Assembly: GCF_001984195.1 (NCBI RefSeq)
Contig: NZ_MTQN01000011.1
Location: 1,178,001 to 1,242,000 of the forward strand
Source: Kribbella sp. ALI-6-A
GTDB lineage: Bacteria > Actinomycetota > Actinomycetes > Propionibacteriales > Kribbellaceae
Reading direction: 5' to 3'
DNA: 64,000 nt
Shown here: positions 33,572 through 41,378 of the stretch, one piece after another
Numbering within the stretch: the first letter of the stretch is position 1
How the letters are laid out: every line of letters starts with the position of its first letter
Notes under the pieces: generated by a model
Database searches by the model: none
The model's input: the letters and a program-made list of their open reading frames with translations, nothing else
What the model was told of the DNA's origin: nothing
Position numbers and translations under genes: made by a program

Positions 33572-34912
33572 TCAGAGAACCGGCAGCAGCTTGTTCAGCT
33601 CGAACGGCGTGACCTGCTTGCGGTAGTCCTGCCACTCGACCCGCTTGTTGCGCAGGAAGAAGTCGAAGACGTGCTCGCCGAGCGTCTCGGCGACCAGCTC
33701 GCTGTCCTCCATCGCGTGGATCGCCTCGGCCAGGCTGCTCGGCAACGGCTTGATGCCCAGCGCGCGGCGCTCGCGGTCGGTCAGCGACCAGATGTCGTCC
33801 TCGACCTCGCGCGGCAGCTCGTAGCCCTCCTCGATGCCCTTCAGCCCGGCGGCCAGCATCAGCGCGAACGCCAGGTACGGGTTCGCCGCGGAGTCCAGCG
33901 AGCGGAACTCGACCCGGCTGGACTGCCCCTTGTGCGGCTTGTACATCGGCACCCGGACCAGGGCCGAGCGGTTGTTGTGCCCCCAGGAGATGAACGACGG
34001 GGCCTCGTCGCCGACGGCGAGCCGCTTGTACGAGTTCACCCATTGGTTGGTCACCGCGGTGATCTCGGCCGCGTGCTGCAGCAGGCCGGCGATGAACGCG
34101 CGCCCGGTCTTGGACAGCTGGTACTGCGCGCCGCCCTCGAAGAACGCGTTCCGGTCGCCCTCGAACAGCGACATGTGGGTGTGCATGCCCGAGCCCGGCT
34201 GGTCGCTCAGCGGCTTGGGCATGAACGAGGCGTAGATGCCCTGGCTGAGCGCGACCTCCTTGACCACCACCCGGAACGTCATGATGTTGTCCGCGGTCGA
34301 CAGCGCGTCGGCGTAGCGCAGGTCGATCTCCTGCTGACCCGGGCCGCCCTCGTGGTGGCTGAACTCGACCGAGATGCCCATCGACTCCAGCATGGTGATC
34401 GCCTCGCGGCGGAAGTCGTTGCCGATGCCCTGCGGGGTGTGGTCGAAGTAGCCCGAGGAGTCGACCGGCTCGGGATAGGTGCCCGGGGCGCCGGTCAGCG
34501 ACTTGAAAAGGTAGAACTCGATCTCGGGGTGGGTGTAGAAGGTGAAGCCCAGATCGGCCGCCTTCGACAGCGTCCGCTTCAGCACGTGCCGCGGGTCGGC
34601 GAACGAGGCCGAGCCGTCCGGCATGTTGATGTCGCAGAACATCCGCGCGGTGCCCATCGTCTCGCCCCGCCAGGGCAGGATCTGGAACGTCGACGGGTCG
34701 GGCTTGGCCAGCATGTCCGCCTCGGTCACCCGGGCGAACCCCTCGATCGCGGAGCCGTCGAACCCGATGCCCTCGGCGAACGCACCCTCCAGCTCGGCCG
34801 GCGCCACCGCCACCGACTTGAGGAACCCGAGCACGTCGGTGAACCACAGCCGCACGAACCGTACGTCGCGCTCCTCGAGCGCGCGCAGCACGAACTCCTG
34901 CTGCTTGTCCAT
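33572..34912 (-). CDS. glnA2: Glutamine synthetase type I, GlnA2 group
   Basis: A 446-residue dodecameric-type synthetase. Motifs are GFDGSAIEGF, SGMHTHMSLFEGD, NRSALVRVPMYKP with the ATP-site arginine, and VEFRSLDSAANPYLAFA. Length and proximity to glnE match mycobacterial GlnA2. The residue after SLTDRERRALGIKPLPSSL lacks the classic NLYDLPPEE adenylylation motif of GlnA1. Streptomyces homologues of this group can be gamma-glutamylpolyamine synthetases, so the true substrate may be a polyamine. ATG at 34912 is preceded by GAGGTGG. Confidence 0.93.
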   Translation of the reverse strand: MDKQQEFVLRALEERDVRFVRLWFTDVLGFLKSVAVAPAELEGAFAEGIGFDGSAIEGFARVTEADMLAKPDPSTFQILPWRGETMGTARMFCDINMPDGSASFADPRHVLKRTLSKAADLGFTFYTHPEIEFYLFKSLTGAPGTYPEPVDSSGYFDHTPQGIGNDFRREAITMLESMGISVEFSHHEGGPGQQEIDLRYADALSTADNIMTFRVVVKEVALSQGIYASFMPKPLSDQPGSGMHTHMSLFEGDRNAFFEGGAQYQLSKTGRAFIAGLLQHAAEITAVTNQWVNSYKRLAVGDEAPSFISWGHNNRSALVRVPMYKPHKGQSSRVEFRSLDSAANPYLAFALMLAAGLKGIEEGYELPREVEDDIWSLTDRERRALGIKPLPSSLAEAIHAMEDSELVAETLGEHVFDFFLRNKRVEWQDYRKQVTPFELNKLLPVL

Positions 34913-35023
34913 CGGCGGTTCCACCTCTCGACGCGACGTCATAGCACCGGACCTCACACAGTGTGCCCCGGCTCTGTTAAGCAGACGTTACGTGCCGAGT
35001 GGGACATCGCACGCTTCAGGGCC

Positions 35024-35029
35024 TAATGT
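35024..35029 (+). promoter_or_regulatory. -10 box TAATGT, leaderless membrane protein mRNA
   Basis: TAATGT is followed by seven bases and the GTG at 35037, supporting that start and a leaderless message. Confidence 0.45.
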
Positions 35030-35036
35030 GCTGCCG

Positions 35037-35441
35037 GTGCAGACTGTTTTCCACGCCGCCCTGATCGTGGCCTCGATCCTCTGCATCAGCGACCTGCTGC
35101 TCAGCACCGGCCGGTTCGTCCGGTCGATCCAGCGCAAGCGGCCGGCCGAGCTCGACGTACTGGGCCGCCGCTGGCTGCCGATCCCGGAGCTCGGCTTCGG
35201 CATGTTCGCGTTCTGCTGCCCCGGCCTGGTCACGCTCGGCCTGACCCACGAGGACGCCACCCTGCCGACCAAGCAGATCCTGCTCGCCGCGCTGGTCTTC
35301 GGGTACGCCGGTGCGGTGCTGTCCCGCGTCGTCCGGACCCCGGGCCCGGGCGGTCGCCGCTTCCGGCTACGCGCCGGCCTGCTGCTGGGTCTGCCGGCGG
35401 CTTTCGGTCTGGTCTTCGGTCTGTCCGGCGTCGCCGGCTGA
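35037..35441 (+). CDS. Small four-helix membrane protein
   Basis: A 134-residue membrane protein that I do not recognise. Four hydrophobic segments are visible: FHAALIVASILCISDLLLS, a second around GFGMFAFCCPGLVTLGL, ILLAALVFGYAGAVL and the C-terminal LLLGLPAAFGLVFGLSGVAG. No catalytic or binding motif stands out. The GTG at 35037 is supported by a -10 box; the frame is open upstream, antisense to glnA2. Its last 75 bases overlap the 3' end of the convergent HTTM gene. Confidence 0.6.
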   Translation: MQTVFHAALIVASILCISDLLLSTGRFVRSIQRKRPAELDVLGRRWLPIPELGFGMFAFCCPGLVTLGLTHEDATLPTKQILLAALVFGYAGAVLSRVVRTPGPGGRRFRLRAGLLLGLPAAFGLVFGLSGVAG

Positions 35442-36317
35442 GCTTCGCCGACGCCGGAACCAGGGAACGATCCGCTCCAGCGGCGCGAACGCCAGCCAGC
35501 AGACCACCGTCGGCAGGAAGTGGATCAGCAGGATCGCGGTGTTCGCGACGTGGAAGCCGATGAAGAACAGCGCGCCGAGCAGTTGCCAGCGGCCCTTCAG
35601 CCAGAGCACCACCGGCGACAGCACCTCGCCGATGAACCCGACCCACTGCATCACGTGCAGCATCCACGGGTGGTGCAGCAGCCACTCGCCGACCGGGTGC
35701 GGCCGCCGTACGATCGCCCAGGTCAGGATCGCGCTGCCCGGCCAGGTCAGCGCCCAGCCCGCGCTGCGCAGCTTGGCGACCGCGGACAGGAAGTACGTCG
35801 AGATCACGCTGATCTGCACGCAGCGGATCGCCCAGCCGGCCGCCTCCGAGGTGGTCTGGTCGGCGTAGACCGAGCCGGTGCGGGCCTTGTTCGGCGCGAC
35901 CGTCGGCAGCACCCACAACGCCACCACCAGCGCGAGGTGGTCGTGGTCGACCTTGCCGTCGCTCATCCCGATCAGCACCCACCAGGTGAACGCCGGCGCG
36001 ACGATCCAGCCGGCCAGCCGCGGCAGCCGGTTGGACGCACCGATCAGGCAGAACACGATCAGTACGACGTACAGGGTGGTCGTGTTCGCGACCGACGGCT
36101 TCGGCAGGTCGAAGAGCCGGGCCAGGAACAGCGGCTGGTAGAGGCCGGGGTGCTCGCCCTTGAGCCGGGTGTCGCGGACGAAGGCGTGCATGTCGAGGAT
36201 GACGAACAGGTACAGCACGGTCCGCAGCCAGGCGATCCGCGCCAGCGCGATCTTCGGCGTGAACCAGTTCGCGATCGCGGTGCCCCGGCCGGTCCTCTGC
36301 TCGACGGTGGCGCTCAT
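35367..36317 (-). CDS. HTTM-domain membrane protein (vitamin K carboxylase-like)
   Basis: A 316-residue polytopic protein with the HTTM domain, related to the membrane part of vitamin K-dependent gamma-carboxylase. Six to eight helices are visible, including ARIAWLRTVLYLFVILDM, VGFIGEVLSPVVLWL and FFIGFHVANTAILLIHFLP with conserved His. The last 25 residues are a Gln/Ser-rich tail. The ATG at 36317 overlaps the stop of the preceding small gene (ATGA), so the pair is coupled. Function in bacteria is poorly defined; no carboxylase activity is implied. Confidence 0.8.
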   Translation of the reverse strand: MSATVEQRTGRGTAIANWFTPKIALARIAWLRTVLYLFVILDMHAFVRDTRLKGEHPGLYQPLFLARLFDLPKPSVANTTTLYVVLIVFCLIGASNRLPRLAGWIVAPAFTWWVLIGMSDGKVDHDHLALVVALWVLPTVAPNKARTGSVYADQTTSEAAGWAIRCVQISVISTYFLSAVAKLRSAGWALTWPGSAILTWAIVRRPHPVGEWLLHHPWMLHVMQWVGFIGEVLSPVVLWLKGRWQLLGALFFIGFHVANTAILLIHFLPTVVCWLAFAPLERIVPWFRRRRSSAGDAGQTEDQTESRRQTQQQAGA

Positions 36318-36793
36318 CGCCGTACCTGCCAGGTCGCCAGGACCTCGGCCTTCGGCGGCCCCTCCACGCGCCCCTCGACCAGTTGCGTGGTGTCGCGGAT
36401 CAGCTCGAGCTTCACGTACTTCGGCTGGTCCGGATGCTTGCGCGCCCACCCGTCCGCCACCTGCTGCAGCAACGAGGGATCCTTCACGATCTCCCCCGTC
36501 CGCGCCTCGATCTCGGCCCGCGCCACGCCCGCGCCCTCGATGTTCAGCGGCACGTCCACCGACGTCCCGGCGTCGGTCTGCGCCTGGATCCGGGTGTAGG
36601 TGATCGACGCGTCGTCCGGCACGGTCATCGCGTACTGCGACATCGGCCCGAACGGCCAGACGTCGTCGGTCATCCGCACCGACCCGTTCACCAGCAACAC
36701 GACCCCGACCACGGCGACCACGACCCGAAGCGCCTTCCCCACCCGCCCCAGCCGCAGCTCGCCACCCACGTCACCCGTCGTCACGCCCGCCAT
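36314..36793 (-). CDS. Single-span protein partnering the HTTM gene
   Basis: A 159-residue protein with one N-terminal membrane helix (ALRVVVAVVGVVLLVNGSV) and an extracytoplasmic domain (DVWPFGPMSQYAMTVPDDAS, VKLELIRDTTQLVEGRVEG). The FGPMSQYAM stretch resembles that seen in small proteins encoded beside HTTM genes in actinobacteria, as far as I recall. It overlaps the HTTM gene start by four bases, so the two products probably act together. No enzymatic motif is visible. Confidence 0.7.
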   Translation of the reverse strand: MAGVTTGDVGGELRLGRVGKALRVVVAVVGVVLLVNGSVRMTDDVWPFGPMSQYAMTVPDDASITYTRIQAQTDAGTSVDVPLNIEGAGVARAEIEARTGEIVKDPSLLQQVADGWARKHPDQPKYVKLELIRDTTQLVEGRVEGPPKAEVLATWQVRR

Positions 36794-36869
36794 TACACAC
36801 CAACTCCAGTTCGCCTCGGTCGCGAACGCCCCGACCGTCGCTGGCCCTTCGCTCGGTCAGAGTTGTCCC

Positions 36870-37532
36870 ATGCGTTTCCCCGCCCTGCTCGTCGTCGCGG
36901 TTCTCCTCGTGACCGGCTGCGGCACCGAAGCCGCCGGCACGATGCCTGCGACGGAGCCCACCACCCCCGCCGCTCCGCCGTCTCCTCCGCCCACGCCCGC
37001 CGCTCCGCCATCTCCTCCGCCCACCCCCGAGCTGACCCGGCCGGTCTTTCCCACCAAGCTGCCGTCCCGCCGGCCGAACCCTGCCAGCGCCTACCAGCAG
37101 CTGACTGTGCACCGGCTGACGGAGCCGGACACGTCCCTGCGAGCGCCTGCGGCTGGGTTCGCACAGGTCGTGCTCGCCTGCGACTACGAGGAGTGGAGCC
37201 TGCAGGACGAACAGAACACCAGGGAGCGGATGCCTCCGAACAACCGCAGCGGCGACTATCTGTCGGCGCGGACCAGGACACGGACCCGCGAGGCCCTGGG
37301 CAGTCACGGCGATCCGATGGCCGCCGACTACTTCGCACGGTCCTTCACCAAGGACTCCTGGCCGACCCGCAAGCTGGTCACGACGTACGACGTCGCCCGC
37401 GCCAACCTGACCCGGGCGAACGTCGTCGCCGCACGGAACGCCTACGCCGAGGGCTGCTCGGCGCGCTACGTACCGCCCTTGCTCGACGCCGTTCGGGTCA
37501 GCGTCTACGCCCCCTGGGCCTGGAAGCTCTGA
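36870..37532 (+). CDS. Putative lipoprotein with Pro-rich linker
   Basis: A 220-residue lipoprotein. The signal FPALLVVAVLLVTGC ends in a good lipobox. A Thr/Pro-rich linker follows, with the unit PAAPPSPPPT twice in tandem (30 bp each), then a globular domain with two Cys (VLACDYEEWS and YAEGCSARYV) that may form a disulfide. I do not recognise the domain. The ATG at 36870 directly precedes the signal; the frame is open further upstream but without signal character. A SnoaL-like gene follows after 12 bp. Confidence 0.65.
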   Translation: MRFPALLVVAVLLVTGCGTEAAGTMPATEPTTPAAPPSPPPTPAAPPSPPPTPELTRPVFPTKLPSRRPNPASAYQQLTVHRLTEPDTSLRAPAAGFAQVVLACDYEEWSLQDEQNTRERMPPNNRSGDYLSARTRTRTREALGSHGDPMAADYFARSFTKDSWPTRKLVTTYDVARANLTRANVVAARNAYAEGCSARYVPPLLDAVRVSVYAPWAWKL

Positions 37533-37544
37533 GAGGATTCTGCG

Positions 37545-37907
37545 ATGGCGACGATTCAGGAAGTGGCGGAGGCGTTCTCCCAGCACCGCTTCTCGGTGGT
37601 CTACCCGTTCCTGCACCCCGACGTGACCTGGACGCTGGTCGGTGCGGCCAAGCTGGAAGGTCACCAGCAGGTGGTGCAGGCCTGCGAGAACGCCCTGGCC
37701 GAGTTGTCGCGGACCACGAAGCAGGTCCTGCGGTTCAAGACCATCGCGAACGCCGACGCGGTCGCGGTGCACGCGGTGACCCGGTACGTCGATACCCGGT
37801 GGAACTCCTCGATCGTCTCCTCCTGCGACCTGTACGACTTCACCCAGGGCCACCTGACATCGATCACGTCGTACACCGCGGAGGTCGGACCGGACTCGAT
37901 CACCTGA
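37545..37907 (+). CDS. SnoaL/NTF2-like protein
   Basis: A 120-residue alpha+beta barrel protein of the nuclear transport factor 2 superfamily. The cone-shaped fold is suggested by EVAEAFSQHRFSVVYPFLHPDVTWTLVG at the N terminus and the final strands SSCDLYDFTQGHLTSITSYTAEV. Such proteins are isomerases, cyclases or ligand binders; no catalytic Asp/His pair is certain. It follows the lipoprotein gene by 12 bp and is likely cotranscribed. Confidence 0.78.
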   Translation: MATIQEVAEAFSQHRFSVVYPFLHPDVTWTLVGAAKLEGHQQVVQACENALAELSRTTKQVLRFKTIANADAVAVHAVTRYVDTRWNSSIVSSCDLYDFTQGHLTSITSYTAEVGPDSIT

Positions 37908-37947
37908 CGCTGCCGAAGGTGGAGGTGGCGGCTCCTGCCGAGCGGAG

Positions 37948-38325
37948 TCAGGCGTCCAGGCGCGTGAGGTGCAGCGCGACGGGACTCGTCGTACCGATCC
38001 AGACGAGCTGCGCGTGGGTGTCGGAGGTGACGACCGCACGCAACCCCGGGACTCCTTCGAGGGTGCCCTCGATCGACCGCGGTACGAGGTGCTCGAGCAC
38101 CTCGGCGATCTCCGGACCGTCCTGCCATTCGACGCGGGCGGTCGACGGGTTCGTCTGCCACAGGTCCACCCACGTCGCCCCGTCCTCCTCGAACAGCCGC
38201 GTCCGCAGTACGCCGGCCACCAGGCCGAGCAGGGTCGCCGCCGGAGTGGCGACCAGGTTGAGCAGGTGCCGTTCGTCGTCGGACAGGTCCGGCAGAGTCG
38301 GCTGGTCGGCAAGGCTGAGGGTCAC
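37948..38325 (-). CDS. Hypothetical cytosolic protein
   Basis: A 125-residue soluble protein that I do not recognise. It starts with LPDLSDDERHLLNLVATPAAT, predicted helical, and continues with a mixed alpha/beta part (DLWQTNPSTARVEWQDGPEIAEVL, AVVTSDTHAQLVWIGTTSPV). The start is the GTG at 38325. It is convergent with the SnoaL-like gene and in line with the broken DUF418 gene 45 bp upstream. No signal or membrane segment. Confidence 0.55.
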   Translation of the reverse strand: MTLSLADQPTLPDLSDDERHLLNLVATPAATLLGLVAGVLRTRLFEEDGATWVDLWQTNPSTARVEWQDGPEIAEVLEHLVPRSIEGTLEGVPGLRAVVTSDTHAQLVWIGTTSPVALHLTRLDA

Positions 38326-38370
38326 GTCGTACTCCGTGCGGGTGATCGCGGGTGGTCTGCGGATCGTCGG

Positions 38371-39362
38371 TCACTGTCGCACCGCGGGTCGACGCGACAC
38401 GCCGGTGCGGTAGGTGAAGCGGCCGATCAGGATCTCGAACGGACCGCGGTGGTCGGCCCGCCGCATCCGGTCCGCGAGCAGCACCGTCACCGTCCAGGTC
38501 ACCGTCGCCAGCACCGCCGTTGTTGCCACTGTCAACGTGTCCGAGAGGTCGAGCAGGTACGGCGTGAAGGCAACGGTCCAGACCACCGACTGCATCAGGT
38601 AGCAGCTAACCGAGCCAGCATCAGCGCCACCGGCTGTGCACCCAGTACGCCGATCGTGACGCCGGCGACGGCGGTGATCCGCAGCAGCCGCAGGTGTTCG
38701 GCCGGACGTTCGAGAATCTGCCGGCGTCCGGCCCACAGCCCGATCAGGAACGGCGTGGCGAACCCGATCGGCCCGAGCAACGCGATGAACGGGTGCACCA
38801 GGAGCCGGCGCGCGACCTGCGTACCGAGGTCCGGCGGCAGCATCGCGAGATCGGGCGGGTCGGCGCTGATCGACAGCGACGTGTCGCTCGGCACCGCGGT
38901 CAGCACCAGGAACAGCGTGGCGACGAACAGCCAGCGGTCCTTCCACCGGATCGCCCAGACGCCGAGGAACAGCAGTACGCCGTACGCGCCGAGGATGTCG
39001 CCGACGTACAGCAGCGTCGCGTGCAGCACCCCGAGCACGACGAGAACAAGGCTGCGCCGCCACAGCAGGAAACGGATCGCCCAGGGACTTGCGGTCTGCC
39101 GGCGGACGATCTGCGCGACGCCGTACCCGAAGAGCAGGCCGAACATCGGGAACGCGCGCCCGTCGACGAAAGTCGCGATCAGCCAGGTGACGGCGCGGTC
39201 GACCGCCGATCCGTCCTGCGGGAAGCCGCCGAGCACCGACGGTCCCCGCGGGAAATAGTGCGAGTTGGCCAGCGCGATGAACAGCAACATGAAGCCGCGG
39301 GCCAGATCCGGCCCCAGCGCGCGGTCGTGGATTCCGGTCGGTCCGAGCTCGGTGGTCGTCAC
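38371..39362 (-). pseudogene. DUF418 membrane protein, frameshifted
   Basis: The N-terminal 255 residues (38595-39362) form a typical DUF418/YeiB-like multi-span protein (RALGPDLARGFMLLFIALANS, MFGLLFGYGVAQI, VVLGVLHATLLYVGDILGAYG) that stops abruptly at LARLAAT. The expected continuation is present downstream in another frame: SCYLMQSVVWTVAF, then the hallmark ending RGPFEILIGRFTYR, to 38371. A one-base frameshift near 38605-38625 would join them. This is either a recent pseudogene or a sequencing error. The start is the GTG at 39362. Confidence 0.75.
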
Positions 39363-39500
39363 GTATCTCAGTGAATCCGGCGGTGTGACGGCCTACGTCG
39401 GCGGAAAGTATCGCGACCCCGAACCTTGGTCTTCGGCAGCCTCGCACACCGGTGATCGTAAAGATCGGCCGAGTCGCTACGAGCCGCACCGGACAACCAG

Positions 39501-39506
39501 TAGGGT
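39501..39506 (+). promoter_or_regulatory. -10 box TAGGGT, leaderless nadE mRNA
   Basis: TAGGGT is followed by seven bases and the GTG at 39514, which fixes the nadE start although the frame is open far upstream. Confidence 0.5.
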
Positions 39507-39513
39507 GCTCCCC

Positions 39514-41286
39514 GTGCCTCAGCTTCGGCTTGCTCTCGCCCAGCTCGACGTGACGGTCGGCGACCTCGACGGGAACGCGGACAAGGTCGTGTCCTGGACC
39601 CGTGACGCGGTCGAGCGCGGCGCCCACGTGGTCGCCTTTCCCGAGCTCGTGCTGACCGGCTATCCGGTCGAGGACCTGGCCCTGCGCGGCTCGTTCGTCG
39701 ACGCGTCGCAGTCCAAGGTCGAGACGCTCGCGAAGCGCCTGGCCGACGAGGGTCTGGGCGACGCCGTCGTGGTCGTCGGCTACCTCGATCGCGCCGCCGG
39801 TACGGCGATGGGCGTCGACCGGCTCGGCCGCCCGAAGGGTTCGCCGACGAACTCGGCCGCGGTGATCCACCAGGGCCGCGTCGTCACCAGCGCGGTCAAG
39901 CACCACCTGCCGAACTACGGCGTCTTCGACGAGTTCCGGCACTTCGTTCCCGGCAACACGTTGCAGGTCGTGCGGATCCACGGCATCGACGTCGCACTGG
40001 TGATCTGCGAGGACCTGTGGCAGGACGGCGGCCCGGTCGCCGTCACCCGCGCGGCCGGCGCGAACCTGCTGCTGGTCGTCAACTCCTCGCCGTACGAGGC
40101 GAACAAGGACGACGTCCGCGGCGAGCTGGTCACCCGCCGGGCCCGCGAGGCCGGCTGCGCGCTCGCCTACGTGAACCTGGTCGGCGGTCAGGACGAGCTG
40201 GTCTTCGACGGCGACTCGCTGGTCGCCGACGCCGAGGGCACCGTGATCGCCCGCGCGCCGCAGTTCGAGCAGGGCTGCATGCTGGTCGACCTGGATCTGC
40301 CCGCCGCGACGGCGATCCCGGTCGCCGAGCACGAGGGCATCGAGATCGTGCACACCGTGCTGCACGAGGAGCCGCTGCCGGCGTACGAGCCGATCCCGGC
40401 CGCGCAGGCGCCGCGGCTGGCCGACGAGGCCGAGATGTACGGCGCGATCGTGACCGGGCTGCGCGACTACGTGCGCAAGAACGGCTTCAAGACCGTGCTG
40501 CTCGGACTGTCCGGCGGAATCGACTCCTCACTGGTCGCCGCGATCGCCTGCGACGCGATCGGTCCGGAGAACGTCTTCGGCGTCTCCAACCCGAGCATCT
40601 ACTCCAGCGACCACTCCCGCGACGACGCGGCCGAACTGGCGGCGCGCACCGGGCTGAACTACCGCGTGATCCCGATCCAGCCGATGGTGCAGCCGTTCCT
40701 GGAGACGCTCGGGCTGACCGGACTGGCCGAGGAGAACCTGCAGGCGCGGGTGCGGGCCGTGATCTGGATGGGCCTGTCGAACGCCGACGGCCACCTGGTC
40801 CTTGCCTGCGGCAACAAATCCGAGCTGTCCGTCGGGTACTCCACCATCTACGGCGACGCGGTCGGCGGGTTCGCGCCGCTCAAGGACCTGCCGAAGACCG
40901 CGGTCTGGCGGCTGGCGAAGTGGCGCAACGCCGACGCGGTCGCGCGCGGTCAGCAGCCGCCGATCCCCGAGAACGCGATCGCGAAGCCGCCGTCGGCCGA
41001 GCTGCGGCCCGGCCAGGTCGACACCGACTCGCTGCCGCCGTACGAGCTGCTCGACGACATGCTGGACGACTACGTCGAGCAGGACCGCGGCAGCGCCGAG
41101 CTGGTGGCGGCCGGGTTCGACCCGGAGCTGGTCAGCAAGGTGGTCCAGCTGGTCGACAAGGCCGAGTACAAGCGCCGGCAGTATCCGCCGGGTCCCAAGC
41201 TCACCCACAAGGCGTTCGGCCGCGACCGGCGGCTGCCGATCACGAACGCGTGGCGTGAGAATGCCAGAAAGGCAGCCGACCACTGA
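39514..41286 (+). CDS. nadE: Glutamine-dependent NAD synthetase
   Basis: A 590-residue enzyme making NAD from nicotinate adenine dinucleotide, with ammonia from glutamine. The N-terminal nitrilase-type glutaminase has its Glu-Lys-Cys triad in FPELVLTGYP, KHHLPNYGVFDEF and VICEDLWQDGG. The C-terminal synthetase has the pyrophosphatase loop LGLSGGIDSSLVAAIA. Length is that of two-domain NadE enzymes with a shorter linker. The GTG at 39514 has a -10 box seven bases upstream. panB follows on the same strand. Confidence 0.96.
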   Translation: MPQLRLALAQLDVTVGDLDGNADKVVSWTRDAVERGAHVVAFPELVLTGYPVEDLALRGSFVDASQSKVETLAKRLADEGLGDAVVVVGYLDRAAGTAMGVDRLGRPKGSPTNSAAVIHQGRVVTSAVKHHLPNYGVFDEFRHFVPGNTLQVVRIHGIDVALVICEDLWQDGGPVAVTRAAGANLLLVVNSSPYEANKDDVRGELVTRRAREAGCALAYVNLVGGQDELVFDGDSLVADAEGTVIARAPQFEQGCMLVDLDLPAATAIPVAEHEGIEIVHTVLHEEPLPAYEPIPAAQAPRLADEAEMYGAIVTGLRDYVRKNGFKTVLLGLSGGIDSSLVAAIACDAIGPENVFGVSNPSIYSSDHSRDDAAELAARTGLNYRVIPIQPMVQPFLETLGLTGLAEENLQARVRAVIWMGLSNADGHLVLACGNKSELSVGYSTIYGDAVGGFAPLKDLPKTAVWRLAKWRNADAVARGQQPPIPENAIAKPPSAELRPGQVDTDSLPPYELLDDMLDDYVEQDRGSAELVAAGFDPELVSKVVQLVDKAEYKRRQYPPGPKLTHKAFGRDRRLPITNAWRENARKAADH

Positions 41287-41378
41287 GTGGATCCTGGCGG
41301 AACCGCCCTTCCTCCGAGACCCCCTGGGACAGCCCGTTCGACGAGCATCCCGGCCGGTCCGGCCTGCCCGGAGATGCT

